Below are positions 18,315 through 27,175 of a DNA stretch of 64,000 nucleotides, in pieces. Numbering within the stretch: the first letter of the stretch is position 1; the number at the start of each line of letters is the position of its first letter. Source of the stretch: Halopseudomonas salina (lineage in GTDB: Bacteria; Pseudomonadota; Gammaproteobacteria; Pseudomonadales; Pseudomonadaceae); the NCBI RefSeq assembly GCF_008641105.1, contig NZ_VTTI01000009.1, forward strand, positions 29,160-93,159, written 5' to 3'. A model generated the notes under the pieces. The model was not told the origin of the DNA. It worked only from the letters and a program-made list of their open reading frames with translations, and searched no databases. A program made the position numbers and the translations under genes.

Positions 18315-18519
18315 AATAAACTTCTCCATTGTTGATTTTGCGGTAAGGGATAGAACACCTTTGCCGCTCGGCCTTCACAAAAATTGACAGACAATGACAT
18401 CTGGAGTTCCGTTGTTCTGAATTGACATGATTTTGTACACGGATGAAATCGACGAAAAGCTACACACTCAAGATGCGTGGCAGGGCATACTCGTTTTTAG
18501 AATATAGCGAGAGAATCAC

Positions 18520-19155
18520 ATGAGCATGGAAACCTGGCTGGCTTTTCTGGTGGCGTGCTGGATTATCAGTTTATCGCCAGGCGCTGGTGCTATTGCTTCG
18601 CTTTCCAGCGGTCTGAACTACGGTTTTGGAAGGGGCTACTGGACGGCGATAGGGCTTCAGTTCGGGCTTTTGCTGCAGATAGGGGTTGTGGCGGCAGGGG
18701 TTGGCGCGCTACTGGCGACTTCGGAAACGGCATTCAGACTGATCAAGTGGTTTGGCGTTGCCTATCTCTTGTTTCTGGCCATACGCCAATGGCGCTCACC
18801 ACCGGTGGATATGAGTGCTCAAGCGCGGGTTCGTTCCGTAGGGCAGCCTCTGGCACTGATGTTTCGTGGGTTTCTTATCAATGCCAGCAACCCCAAGGCC
18901 GTGGTTTTCATGCTCGCAGTTCTGCCCCAATTCATCAATCCCGCAGCGCCGATGGTTACCCAGTATCTGGTGATGGCAGCCACAATGGTTGTTGTCGATC
19001 TGATCGTCATGGCAGGCTATACCGGTCTTGCTTCAAGGGTGTTGCGAGTACTCAGTTCCCCACGCCAGCAGCGCATGCTCAACCGTGTTTTTGCCGGACT
19101 CTTCGGTGGCGCTGCGGCGTTACTGACGACCGTGCGGCGCGCCAGCAGTATATAG
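18520..19155 (+). CDS. LysE/RhtB family amino acid exporter
   Basis: A 211-residue inner membrane protein with about six hydrophobic helices. The first helix carries the family signature SLSPGAGAIASLSSGLNYG, and a later NASNPKAVVFMLAVLPQF is typical of RhtB-type exporters. It would export an amino acid or a derivative; which one cannot be told. The start is ATG at 18520 or 18526. It is followed after 1 base by an inverted repeat that probably ends transcription from both sides. Confidence 0.85.
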   Translation: MSMETWLAFLVACWIISLSPGAGAIASLSSGLNYGFGRGYWTAIGLQFGLLLQIGVVAAGVGALLATSETAFRLIKWFGVAYLLFLAIRQWRSPPVDMSAQARVRSVGQPLALMFRGFLINASNPKAVVFMLAVLPQFINPAAPMVTQYLVMAATMVVVDLIVMAGYTGLASRVLRVLSSPRQQRMLNRVFAGLFGGAAALLTTVRRASSI

Positions 19156-19156
19156 G

Positions 19157-19174
19157 CCCGGGCAAAAGCCCGGG
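19157..19174. terminator. Bidirectional terminator hairpin
   Basis: CCCGGGC and GCCCGGG around an AAAA loop, between the convergent exporter and bacterioferritin genes. It could serve both genes. No clear T run. Confidence 0.5.
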
Positions 19175-19203
19175 TGCGTGGCACTGCCAACTTTTATCAG
19201 CTC

Positions 19204-19668
19204 TTACATCTGCGATTGCAAGAAGTTCTCAAGGCCGATGCTATTGATCAGGCTCAGCTGGGTTTCCAGCCAGTCAACGTGCTCTTCCTGGGATTCAAGA
19301 ATGTCTTCAAGAACTTCACGGCTGCCGTAATCCCCCGCAGTTTCACAGTAGGCAATAGCCGACCGCAGATCGGGCAGGGTTCTCATTTCCAGCTTGAGGT
19401 CCGATTGCAGAATTTCCGGTACGTCTTCGCCGATCAGCAATTTACCGAGATCCTGTAGATTGGGCAGACCTTCAAGGAAGAGAATGCGCTTGACCAGTTT
19501 GTCGGCGTGTTTCATTACATCAATGGATTCGTGGTATTCGCGCTCGCCCATCTTTCCCAGGCCCCAGTCCTGCAGCATGCGCGCATGCAAAAAATACTGG
19601 TTAATGGCGACCAGTTCGTAGCCGAGAATGGTATTGAGCTGCTGAATTACTTTTTTATCGCCTTGCAT
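19204..19668 (-). CDS. bfr: Bacterioferritin
   Basis: A 154-residue heme-binding iron storage protein that forms a 24-mer shell and oxidises Fe(II) at a di-iron centre. Visible ligands are the Glu of [16 protein letters not shown] (near 18) and [12 protein letters not shown], which carries Glu and His of the ferroxidase site and Met52, the heme axial ligand. The later YETAGDYG-like and QEEHVDWLE segments complete the site. The ATG at 19668 is preferred to an upstream extension. The ferredoxin that releases its iron, bfd, lies 143 bases upstream in the same direction. Confidence 0.93.
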   Translation of the reverse strand: MQGDKKVIQQLNTILGYELVAINQYFLHARMLQDWGLGKMGEREYHESIDVMKHADKLVKRILFLEGLPNLQDLGKLLIGEDVPEILQSDLKLEMRTLPDLRSAIAYCETAGDYGSREVLEDILESQEEHVDWLETQLSLINSIGLENFLQSQM

Positions 19669-19811
19669 GACCCTGCCCTCGAATGCGTTCAATCGGTGAG
19701 TTTGGAGTGCGGGGTGGGGGCTGTCAATTGATCGCGCAGTAGGGGCGGGGAATTATCAGCCGGCCAGGTGGCCGACCCGGATCTGTGCTGTGGGGGGAGA
19801 AGCTGCGCGAC

Positions 19812-20024
19812 TCAGGCCGCGACAAATTGGGATGTATTCATGGATCCAGAAGCTGCACCGGCAAGACTTGATTCATTCAACAGGGATTTGCAGTCGCGAC
19901 CACATTTACCGCATTGGTTAGCCACATCCAGTGTGTCACGCAAATCACGCATGCTGCAGGCGCCTTCATTGATCGCGTTACGAATCTGCTTGTCGGTCAC
20001 ACCCTTGCAAAGACATACGTACAT
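19812..20024 (-). CDS. bfd: Bacterioferritin-associated ferredoxin
   Basis: A 70-residue [2Fe-2S] ferredoxin that reduces stored iron in bacterioferritin so it can be released. The four cluster cysteines are visible: C4 and C6 in MYVCLCKG, and a pair in QCGKCG near residues 38-41. The start at 20024 places MYVCLC at the N-terminus as in known Bfd proteins; the open frame extends 21 codons upstream through the Fur box. A Fur box 43 bases before the ATG implies induction under iron limitation. Confidence 0.92.
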   Translation of the reverse strand: MYVCLCKGVTDKQIRNAINEGACSMRDLRDTLDVANQCGKCGRDCKSLLNESSLAGAASGSMNTSQFVAA

Positions 20025-20066
20025 GGCATCGATCCCATAAATAATCGCTATGTTTTGCATGCTAAT

Positions 20067-20085
20067 GCTAACGAGAATGATTGTC
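20067..20085 (-). promoter_or_regulatory. Fur box upstream of bfd
   Basis: The 19 bases GCTAACGAGAATGATTGTC match the classic Fur box in 14 of 19 positions by eye. They lie between the divergent... no, same-strand bfd start (43 bases away) and the end of the RND permease gene, so they most likely control bfd. Confidence 0.65.
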
Positions 20086-20094
20086 AAACAAGTA

Positions 20095-23000
20095 TCATGT
20101 TGATCTTCCTGCCTGCCGCTCCTGCCACTTCAACACCATCACAGTAAGCGCCGGCAACATGGTCAGGGTAACCAGAGTGGCACCGATAATGCCGGCCATG
20201 ACGATCACACCCACACCCCGGTAGAGTTCACTCCCGGCGCCAGGCAGAAACACCAGAGGGGCCAGGCCGCAGATGGTCGTGATGCTTGATATTGCTATCG
20301 GACGCAGGCGTGATTCGACTGCCTCACGTACCGCTTCAACCGGATTCATGCCCTCGTCCTGCACGTTACGCGTGGACCTGTCGACGATCAGAATGGGGTT
20401 GTTGACTACTGTGCCCATGAGAATCAGAAAACCCAGCATCGAGATCATATCGAAGGGTTGGCTTAGCGAGCCAAGTCCCAACGTCTGCATGATTTCACCA
20501 ATCAGATTGAGCACCGCCAGCCCGGCAATGCCGCCAGCAAACCCCAGGGGGATGGTGAGCATGATCAGCAGCGGATAGCCCCAGTGACTGAATATGGCCA
20601 CCATCAGCAGGTAGACGATGACCAGTGCCACTAAATAGTTGTCGGTCAATGAGTCGCGAGTGGCATCCAGTTGATCTGCCGCGCCGGAAATGGTCAGCGT
20701 CACGCCGTTGGGTATCTGCCCGTTCTCCTGAAGGTAACCGACTACGTCTTCCTGCACGGTGGCCACCCCGGTCTCCAGTGCTACCGAACGCGGCGGGATA
20801 ATGTTCAGGGTGATGGTGCGCCGGCCGTCCTTGCGTCGAACCGTACTGGTATCGACTGTCTCTTCGATGGTTACCAGTTCGGAAAGCAGAAGGGTTTCCC
20901 CTGCAGGCGTATGTACAGCGATATTGTCGAGTGTCTCCAGTGTGGCGTTGGGGCCCTGTTGGTTGTACAGGTACATATCGATCTTGTCGTCTTCGAGGAA
21001 GAACTCGTTTACGAATGCGCCATCGGTCAACACAGCGACGGCAAAACCGATGTCCTCGGTGGTCATGCCGACATCAGCTGCACGGTCGAAATCCGGCTTT
21101 ACCTGCAGCAGTGGTTGCGCGAGGGCCAGACTCGAAGGTTGAGACTGAATACGCGGGTTGTCGAAAACGTCCTCGGCACGACTGTAGGCGGCCTGAGCGA
21201 CTTCATACAGGGTGGCCAGATCAGGCCCGGAGATGTCCAGATTGACGCTACGCGTGCCGCCATCATTGCTGCTGATAATCGAGCCACGTGCAGCGAAGGC
21301 GCGCATGCCTGGATAGCTCTCATATTTGCGTTCCAGTGCGTCCATCAGGTCGCGTATGTCCGCCGGGTCCTTGGACTGGGTAATGATGCGGATACCCTGA
21401 GGGGTGACGCCCATGTTGATGTATGCCATTGCGGGTACGTCTGTTTCTCCGCGTTGATATTCTCCGGGTTCATCATCCATAAAGGGCAGGAAATAGGCCT
21501 GCAGTTCATCGGCATAGCCTTGCATGGTTTCCAGGTTGTAACCCGGGGGTGCGTTCATTGAGGCGAAGGTCTTGGGTTCTTCGCCCTCGGGTAGATACTC
21601 GGCTGGAGGCGTCAAGAGCAGGACGATAGCCAGACTGCTCCCCAGAGTTACAACCATGCAGCCCAAGCGCCGCGGGGCGGTTTCGATCAACCATCCAAGG
21701 GCGTTCACTACTTTCTTGCGTACCCGCTCGCGGCCACCTCCATCCAGGGAGCTGTCCTTCAGCTCAAGTCGGGCGCTGAGGGTGGGCACCACAGTGACGG
21801 CCACCAGCATCGATACAAGGATTGAAGCGGCAATGGCAATTGCTACGTCCGAGTAGAGCTGGCCCGCTTCTTCAGTGATGAAGACAACAGGTAGAAATAC
21901 CATGACGGTTGTAAGGGAGGAAGCCAGCACGGCCGGCCAGACCTTCTGCACCCCGACAATGGCGGCGCGCAGCCGATCAAGCCCGCGGCGGCGTTCCAGC
22001 TCTATGCTTTCCAGTACCACAATGCTGTTATCCAGCGTCATGCCGATGGCAAACGCCACCCCGGCCAGGGATATGACATTAACGGTACGGCCGAACAGCA
22101 TCAGGCCCAGAAAGGCCGCAATGGTGCAGATCGGTATGCCCAGTACGCCCAGCAGGGTGGCGCGGAACGAGCGCAGGAATACATACATGATGAGGGTCGA
22201 CAGCAATGCGCCGAGTATCAGGTTTTTCCAGACATTGAAAATCGACGCTTCTACATAAACGACGTCATCGGCAGAGAGCTGCAGGCGCATACCCGCCGGG
22301 TTGAGCAGCTCCTTGTTGATAAGGTCTACTTCCTCCAGCATCGCTTCCTTGATCTGTATGACGTTTGAACCGCTTTGGCGTCGCACGGAGAGACTGATGA
22401 CCGGATCACCATTGACGAAGGAGCGGTCGCGGATCTGGAAATGATCGAGGCTGATCTGGGCGATTTCACCCAGCCGTACCACGCTGTCTCCATCGCGCTT
22501 GATTACCATTGTGCGCATATCGTCCAGATCTGCGAAGCGGCCAACGGTGCGCAACAGGTAGCGCCGCTTGCCACTGTTGATTTCGCCCGCGGACACATCC
22601 TGGTTGCGCTCGGCGATTGCGCTGCGTACTTCACTCAGGGTGAGATCGCGAGCGGAAAGTTGATCGGGGTCCAGGCGTATCTGGATCTGCCGCTGTGCGC
22701 CGCCACGAACCTCGATCTGAGCAACATCGGGAACGCTGGACATGCGTGTACGGACGTTGTCCTCGATGTAGTCGCGCATCATGTCCATGTCGAGATTGCG
22801 CGGGTTACCGGGCAGCGGCGCCACGTAGAAATACATGAACGCGTTGGCCGAGAATGAAGTGGCCGTTACTCTGGGCTCATCGACATTTTCAGGGTAGGAG
22901 GGCACCTGGGTAAGGGCGTTGTTTACCCTTATGAGGGTTTCGGTGATGTCTACGGCGAAGGGGAAATCCAGTTCGATCTCAGCGGAGCCGGTATTGGCGC

Positions 23001-23241
23001 TGGAGGTAATCTCTTCGAGATAGGGGATGTTGCGCAGAAATTCCTCCTGCTCGATCAAAATCTCCTTTTCAATATCCTGCGGGGTCGCGCCTGACCAACT
23101 GGTTTGTACCGTGATGGTCCGGGTTTCCAGATCAGGGATCATCTGCACTGGTATGCGCAGCGCTGCGATTATCCCCAGCACGCATACAATGAGTACACTG
23201 ACAGTCACTAGAATACCGTGTCGAACTATCTGCTCGAACAT
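20095..23241 (-). CDS. RND family efflux transporter permease
   Basis: A 1048-residue inner membrane permease of the hydrophobe/amphiphile RND family. It has the usual twelve-helix layout with two large periplasmic loops. In the first half, helix 4 carries GMTLDNSIVVLE, in which the usual paired aspartates of drug-type pumps (VDDAIVVVE in AcrB-like members) are replaced by Leu-Asp-Asn; the second half has a similar GTVVNNPILIVD. The adaptor gene lies 4 bases upstream. The divergent helix 4 places it with less studied RND proteins, and its substrate is unknown. No outer membrane channel gene is adjacent. Confidence 0.88.
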   Translation of the reverse strand: MFEQIVRHGILVTVSVLIVCVLGIIAALRIPVQMIPDLETRTITVQTSWSGATPQDIEKEILIEQEEFLRNIPYLEEITSSANTGSAEIELDFPFAVDITETLIRVNNALTQVPSYPENVDEPRVTATSFSANAFMYFYVAPLPGNPRNLDMDMMRDYIEDNVRTRMSSVPDVAQIEVRGGAQRQIQIRLDPDQLSARDLTLSEVRSAIAERNQDVSAGEINSGKRRYLLRTVGRFADLDDMRTMVIKRDGDSVVRLGEIAQISLDHFQIRDRSFVNGDPVISLSVRRQSGSNVIQIKEAMLEEVDLINKELLNPAGMRLQLSADDVVYVEASIFNVWKNLILGALLSTLIMYVFLRSFRATLLGVLGIPICTIAAFLGLMLFGRTVNVISLAGVAFAIGMTLDNSIVVLESIELERRRGLDRLRAAIVGVQKVWPAVLASSLTTVMVFLPVVFITEEAGQLYSDVAIAIAASILVSMLVAVTVVPTLSARLELKDSSLDGGGRERVRKKVVNALGWLIETAPRRLGCMVVTLGSSLAIVLLLTPPAEYLPEGEEPKTFASMNAPPGYNLETMQGYADELQAYFLPFMDDEPGEYQRGETDVPAMAYINMGVTPQGIRIITQSKDPADIRDLMDALERKYESYPGMRAFAARGSIISSNDGGTRSVNLDISGPDLATLYEVAQAAYSRAEDVFDNPRIQSQPSSLALAQPLLQVKPDFDRAADVGMTTEDIGFAVAVLTDGAFVNEFFLEDDKIDMYLYNQQGPNATLETLDNIAVHTPAGETLLLSELVTIEETVDTSTVRRKDGRRTITLNIIPPRSVALETGVATVQEDVVGYLQENGQIPNGVTLTISGAADQLDATRDSLTDNYLVALVIVYLLMVAIFSHWGYPLLIMLTIPLGFAGGIAGLAVLNLIGEIMQTLGLGSLSQPFDMISMLGFLILMGTVVNNPILIVDRSTRNVQDEGMNPVEAVREAVESRLRPIAISSITTICGLAPLVFLPGAGSELYRGVGVIVMAGIIGATLVTLTMLPALTVMVLKWQERQAGRST

Positions 23242-23245
23242 GGCC

Positions 23246-24370
23246 TCAGCGCCCCGAATCGATGATGTTTACCTGCTGATCTTCGCGTAATGCCTCATTG
23301 CCCCGCGTGACCACTTCCTGACCTGCCTCCAGGCCAGATGTGATCTCGATCTGGCCATCAAAGCTCAGACCGGGTTGTACCTGACGCTCGCGGACCTTGG
23401 CTGTATTGCCAGTTTCATCACGCTCCACAACCCAGGCGGTGACCCGCCCATCCGGGTAGCGCAATAATGCATCCCGATTGATAACTACGCCTCGTGTGCC
23501 ACTGGCCAGACTCATGGTGGCATTCACTGACATGCCGGCGATCAGCATGGGTGGGCTGTCATTTTCATCGAGCATAACCCGTAGAAGAAACGTGCGGGCA
23601 CTGTCACTGCTCTGGGGGACCTTGTGTGCTACCTGTCCGGAGAAACTCTGGTCCGGGTAGGCGTCAAAGCGCAAACTGACAGTAGTCTCGATTCCGATCA
23701 TTGGATAAAAGCGCTGGGGCACCTGGAAGTCGGCGCGCAGTGGTTCCGAGGAAATGATTTGCAGAAGGCCTGTGCCTGGGTCAACCCACTCTCCGACTTC
23801 TACCAATTTCTGGCTGAGGGTTCCGGCGAAGGGTACCGTAACCCGGTGGCGACGCAGCTCGGCTTCACGTTGGCGGATCTCGGCCTGTGCTACGCCCAGA
23901 GCGGCTCGCCCGACCTCGGCCTGCGACTGTCGGGTACGTATTTCGCTCGCTGCAATGCTGTTGCTCGCAGCCAGTGCCTGAGCTTCAGATAACCGGCGCT
24001 CACTGTCATCCAGCTGCTCCCTAGCGCTGGCTGCTGCTGCCCGTGCCCTTTGCAAGGCTATTTCAGCCAGTTCAGGGTTGAGTTCAAGCAGCGTATCGCC
24101 GGCATCAAGCTGGTCACCTATGTCAACGTTGAGGCTGCTTACCAGTCCTGCTACCTCGGCGGAGAGGGTGGCAACTCGGGCTGCGGATAGAGATCCGGTC
24201 AGCGGGACTTCATTGATTAGTTCATTTTCGCGCGCGAGGTCGGTCTCTACGCGTGCCGCACGTTCGGCCTCCTGGGCAATAGCAACCGAAAACATGGAGC
24301 TGCCTGTAACGCAGGCTAGGACAATGAAAGATAACCAGGTTCTGGGTACTGCGCCTACCTTCAGTTTCAT
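23246..24370 (-). CDS. RND efflux periplasmic adaptor
   Basis: A 374-residue membrane fusion protein. It has a signal peptide (residues 1-27, ending SVAIAQ), a biotinyl-lipoyl-like domain (GSLSAARVATLSAEVAG, then GDQLDAGDTLLEL), a helical hairpin with Ala- and Glu-rich sequence about residues 90-150, and barrel domains (VTVPFAGTLSQKLVEVGEW). It links the permease to an outer membrane channel. The ATG at 24370 starts the signal peptide. It precedes the permease in a two-gene operon. Confidence 0.88.
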   Translation of the reverse strand: MKLKVGAVPRTWLSFIVLACVTGSSMFSVAIAQEAERAARVETDLARENELINEVPLTGSLSAARVATLSAEVAGLVSSLNVDIGDQLDAGDTLLELNPELAEIALQRARAAAASAREQLDDSERRLSEAQALAASNSIAASEIRTRQSQAEVGRAALGVAQAEIRQREAELRRHRVTVPFAGTLSQKLVEVGEWVDPGTGLLQIISSEPLRADFQVPQRFYPMIGIETTVSLRFDAYPDQSFSGQVAHKVPQSSDSARTFLLRVMLDENDSPPMLIAGMSVNATMSLASGTRGVVINRDALLRYPDGRVTAWVVERDETGNTAKVRERQVQPGLSFDGQIEITSGLEAGQEVVTRGNEALREDQQVNIIDSGR

Positions 24371-24584
24371 GAATAAACAGCCCGTTACAGATCGAAAATT
24401 CAGGATACACGTGCATCCGGACTGCGCAACCACGGGGGTCCGGCCTGAAATGTTGTGAACCAACTTTGTCTGTATACTCGCGCTGCTATGGAACTGATTG
24501 CGTTTGCTATCCTCCTAATGAACAGCAACACGCTCGCTGATGCCAGCACGTGGATATCCGCAGGAAGACCTTCAGGAGAATGAA

Positions 24585-24833
24585 ATGGATACGCAGCAAA
24601 AGAACATGCAGATACTATTCGAGCAATTGGGTATGAATGGTGATGAAACCAGCATTGAAGCCTTTATTGCAGATCACTATCCACTGTCAGACGAGCTGAA
24701 ACTGTCCGAAGCGCCATTCTGGACACCGAGTCAGGCAGCATTTCTCAAGGAAGAGATAGTAGAGGATGCTGAATGGGCACCCGTTGTTGATGAGCTGAAC
24801 GCGCGCCTGCATGAGAATACGTCTTCTCGATAA
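24585..24833 (+). CDS. DUF2789 family protein
   Basis: An 82-residue acidic soluble protein. The sequence MDTQQKNMQILFEQLGM, PFWTPSQAAFLKEEI and WAPVVDELNARLH matches my memory of the small DUF2789 family of gammaproteobacteria. No function is known. AGGAG about 8 bases upstream supports the ATG at 24585 over the 15-codon longer frame. Confidence 0.8.
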   Translation: MDTQQKNMQILFEQLGMNGDETSIEAFIADHYPLSDELKLSEAPFWTPSQAAFLKEEIVEDAEWAPVVDELNARLHENTSSR

Positions 24834-24985
24834 CGCGTTGTTGAGGCCGAGTGAGCCGTCGCTCGGCTGGTGGCATTATCAGCGACGACACGAATACACA
24901 CGATTTCAGGTAAGCACGCGTCAGGGTCGATGGCATAATTAGGGGTGCACTCAAGACCAGCGGACCACCGCCCAAGGACCTGCCA

Positions 24986-27121
24986 ATGACCATCGCCGAA
25001 CAATTTCATGCTTCCGGAACAGCGCTTCTGCAAAGAACCCCAGCTCTGGACGGCCAGGATCCGGAACGTAAGCGGGCCGAGATAGCGGATTATTATGCTG
25101 CTGTTTCAGATCGCTATGAATCGCTTTTCCAGACCCTGGCTTGTGATCAGGCTTTCTATGAGAAGGCCATCCCCCTGCGGCACCCCCTGATTTTCTACTA
25201 CGGCCACACAGCTACTTTCTTCGTTAACAAACTGGTGCTTGCCAAGTTGTTGCCAGAGCGTATTGATCCCAGGCTTGAGTCGATCTTCGCTGTAGGCGTG
25301 GATGAGATGAGCTGGGACGATCTGGATGAAACGCACTACGACTGGCCCAGCGTTGCAGAAGTTAAAGCCTATCGTGACAAGGTGCGTGCGGCAGTCCTGC
25401 ACTTGATCAATACATTGCCTCTACAACTGCCCATCACCTGGGACAGTACCTGGTGGCCAGTTATCATGGGTATCGAACACGAGCTCATTCACCTGGAAAC
25501 CTCCACAGTACTGATTCGCCAGCACCGCCTGGAGTACCTGCGCGCGCACCCAGACTGGAGGCCCTCCCATGAGCATGCCCATGCCCCTGTAAATGAGTTG
25601 CTGCCCGTACCGGCTGGGCGAGTGCAGTTGGGTAAGCCGCGAAAAGCCTCCATGTACGGTTGGGATAACGAATTCGGTCTGCGCGAAACTGAGCTGGAAG
25701 AGTTCAAGGCAAGTCGCTACCTGGTTTCGAACGGCGAGTTCCTGGGTTTTGTAAAAGCTGGCGGTTATCAGAACGACGCCTTCTGGGACGAGGAGGGTAC
25801 GCAGTGGCTGCAGTTTGCCCAGGCAACTCATCCGACTTTCTGGGTGCCAGGGGCGCAGTGGCGTTTGCGACTGATGACTGATGAAGTGGAGATGCGTTGG
25901 GATTGGCCGGCCGAAGTCAATTACCACGAAGCCAAGGCCTTCTGTAACTGGAAGGCCGAGCAGACTGGCGAACCGATCCGCCTGCCTACTGAAGATGAAT
26001 GGTATCGACTCTATGATGTGGCTGGTGTGAATGAAGTGCCCGCCGATGCCACTGCAGCGGCCAATCTGCAACTTGACCACGGAGCGTCCTCCTGCCCGGT
26101 CAACAGGTTTGCCCACGGTGATTTCTTCGACGTGGTAGGTAATGTATGGCAGTGGACCGAGACGCCGATGTATCCCTTTGACGGGTTCGAGGTGCACCCG
26201 CTATACGATGACTTCACTACTCCAACATTCGATAACCAACACAATCTGATCAAGGGCGGATCCTGGGTGTCCTGCGGCAATGAAACGCTGCGCAGCGCCC
26301 GTTATGCCTTCCGTCGTCACTTCTTCCAGCACGCGGGGTTCCGTTACGTGTCCAGTCATGCCCAAGCAATAGAACCAAACGCCTACTACGAAAGCGACCG
26401 ACAGATGTCGGAATATGCCGAGTTTCATTACGGCGAAACCTGGTTCAATGTGGCCAACTTCCCGGCTGCCGTGGCGCAGCTGTGCATCGAAGTGATGGGC
26501 GATCGACCCGCACACAGTGCACTGGATCTGGGTTGCGCATCAGGCCGGGCCACTTTTGAGCTGGCGCGGCATTTCGATCAAGTGACCGGAGTTGATTTTT
26601 CTGCCCGCTTTGTCAGCCAGGGTGTAGAGATGGCGGAGCAGGGCGTGTTGCGTTACACCTTGACCGAGGAAGGTGATCTGGTCTCCTACCGCACGGCAAC
26701 GCTTGAACAGCACGGGCTGGCTGATACTGTTGGCAAGGTGGCGTTCTTCCAGGGTGATGCGTGCAATCTAAAGCCGCAATTGACTGGCTACGATCTGATC
26801 ATGGCCGTCAATTTGATTGATCGCCTGTACAATCCGGGGCAGTTCCTTGGACAGGTTCATCAGCGTATCAACCTTGGCGGACTGCTGGTCGTGGCATCTC
26901 CTTACACCTGGTTGGAGGAACACACGCCGAAGGCGCAGTGGATTGGCGGATACAAGAAGGACGGTGAAAGCTACACGACACTGGACGGGTTGCGCGACAT
27001 ACTGGGCAGCCACTTCGTGCAGGTGGGTGATCCGCGGAAACTGGAGTTCGTGATTCGCGAAACGCAACACAAATTCCAGCACAGTTTTTCCGAAGTCACC
27101 GTCTGGGAGAGAATCCGCTGA
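24986..27121 (+). CDS. ovoA: 5-histidylcysteine sulfoxide synthase / 4-mercaptohistidine N1-methyltransferase OvoA
   Basis: A 711-residue bifunctional enzyme of ovothiol synthesis. It joins cysteine to the imidazole of histidine with O2 and non-heme iron, then methylates the thiol product. Three parts are visible: an N-terminal DinB-like domain with the iron motif HX3HXE (IEHELIHLET near residue 165), a central formylglycine-generating-enzyme-like domain (about 215-460; LPTEDEWYRL and GGSWVSCGNETLRSARYAFR), and a C-terminal SAM methyltransferase (DLGCASGRATFELA near 514). The full length suggests an intact enzyme. A PLP C-S lyase gene follows by 54 bases from its GTG start. Confidence 0.92.
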   Translation: MTIAEQFHASGTALLQRTPALDGQDPERKRAEIADYYAAVSDRYESLFQTLACDQAFYEKAIPLRHPLIFYYGHTATFFVNKLVLAKLLPERIDPRLESIFAVGVDEMSWDDLDETHYDWPSVAEVKAYRDKVRAAVLHLINTLPLQLPITWDSTWWPVIMGIEHELIHLETSTVLIRQHRLEYLRAHPDWRPSHEHAHAPVNELLPVPAGRVQLGKPRKASMYGWDNEFGLRETELEEFKASRYLVSNGEFLGFVKAGGYQNDAFWDEEGTQWLQFAQATHPTFWVPGAQWRLRLMTDEVEMRWDWPAEVNYHEAKAFCNWKAEQTGEPIRLPTEDEWYRLYDVAGVNEVPADATAAANLQLDHGASSCPVNRFAHGDFFDVVGNVWQWTETPMYPFDGFEVHPLYDDFTTPTFDNQHNLIKGGSWVSCGNETLRSARYAFRRHFFQHAGFRYVSSHAQAIEPNAYYESDRQMSEYAEFHYGETWFNVANFPAAVAQLCIEVMGDRPAHSALDLGCASGRATFELARHFDQVTGVDFSARFVSQGVEMAEQGVLRYTLTEEGDLVSYRTATLEQHGLADTVGKVAFFQGDACNLKPQLTGYDLIMAVNLIDRLYNPGQFLGQVHQRINLGGLLVVASPYTWLEEHTPKAQWIGGYKKDGESYTTLDGLRDILGSHFVQVGDPRKLEFVIRETQHKFQHSFSEVTVWERIR

Positions 27122-27175
27122 GCTGCCGATTTGCTGCTCGGCGGCCATAACGGCAACGCGCGGGAGAGCAATACA

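Noticed and set aside
20671..21561. 296-residue plus-strand frame inside the RND permease gene
   Set aside because: Shadow of the permease frame with no known motif.
25421..26197. 258-residue minus-strand frame opposite ovoA
   Set aside because: Mirror frame; the protein has no domain and ovoA is complete.
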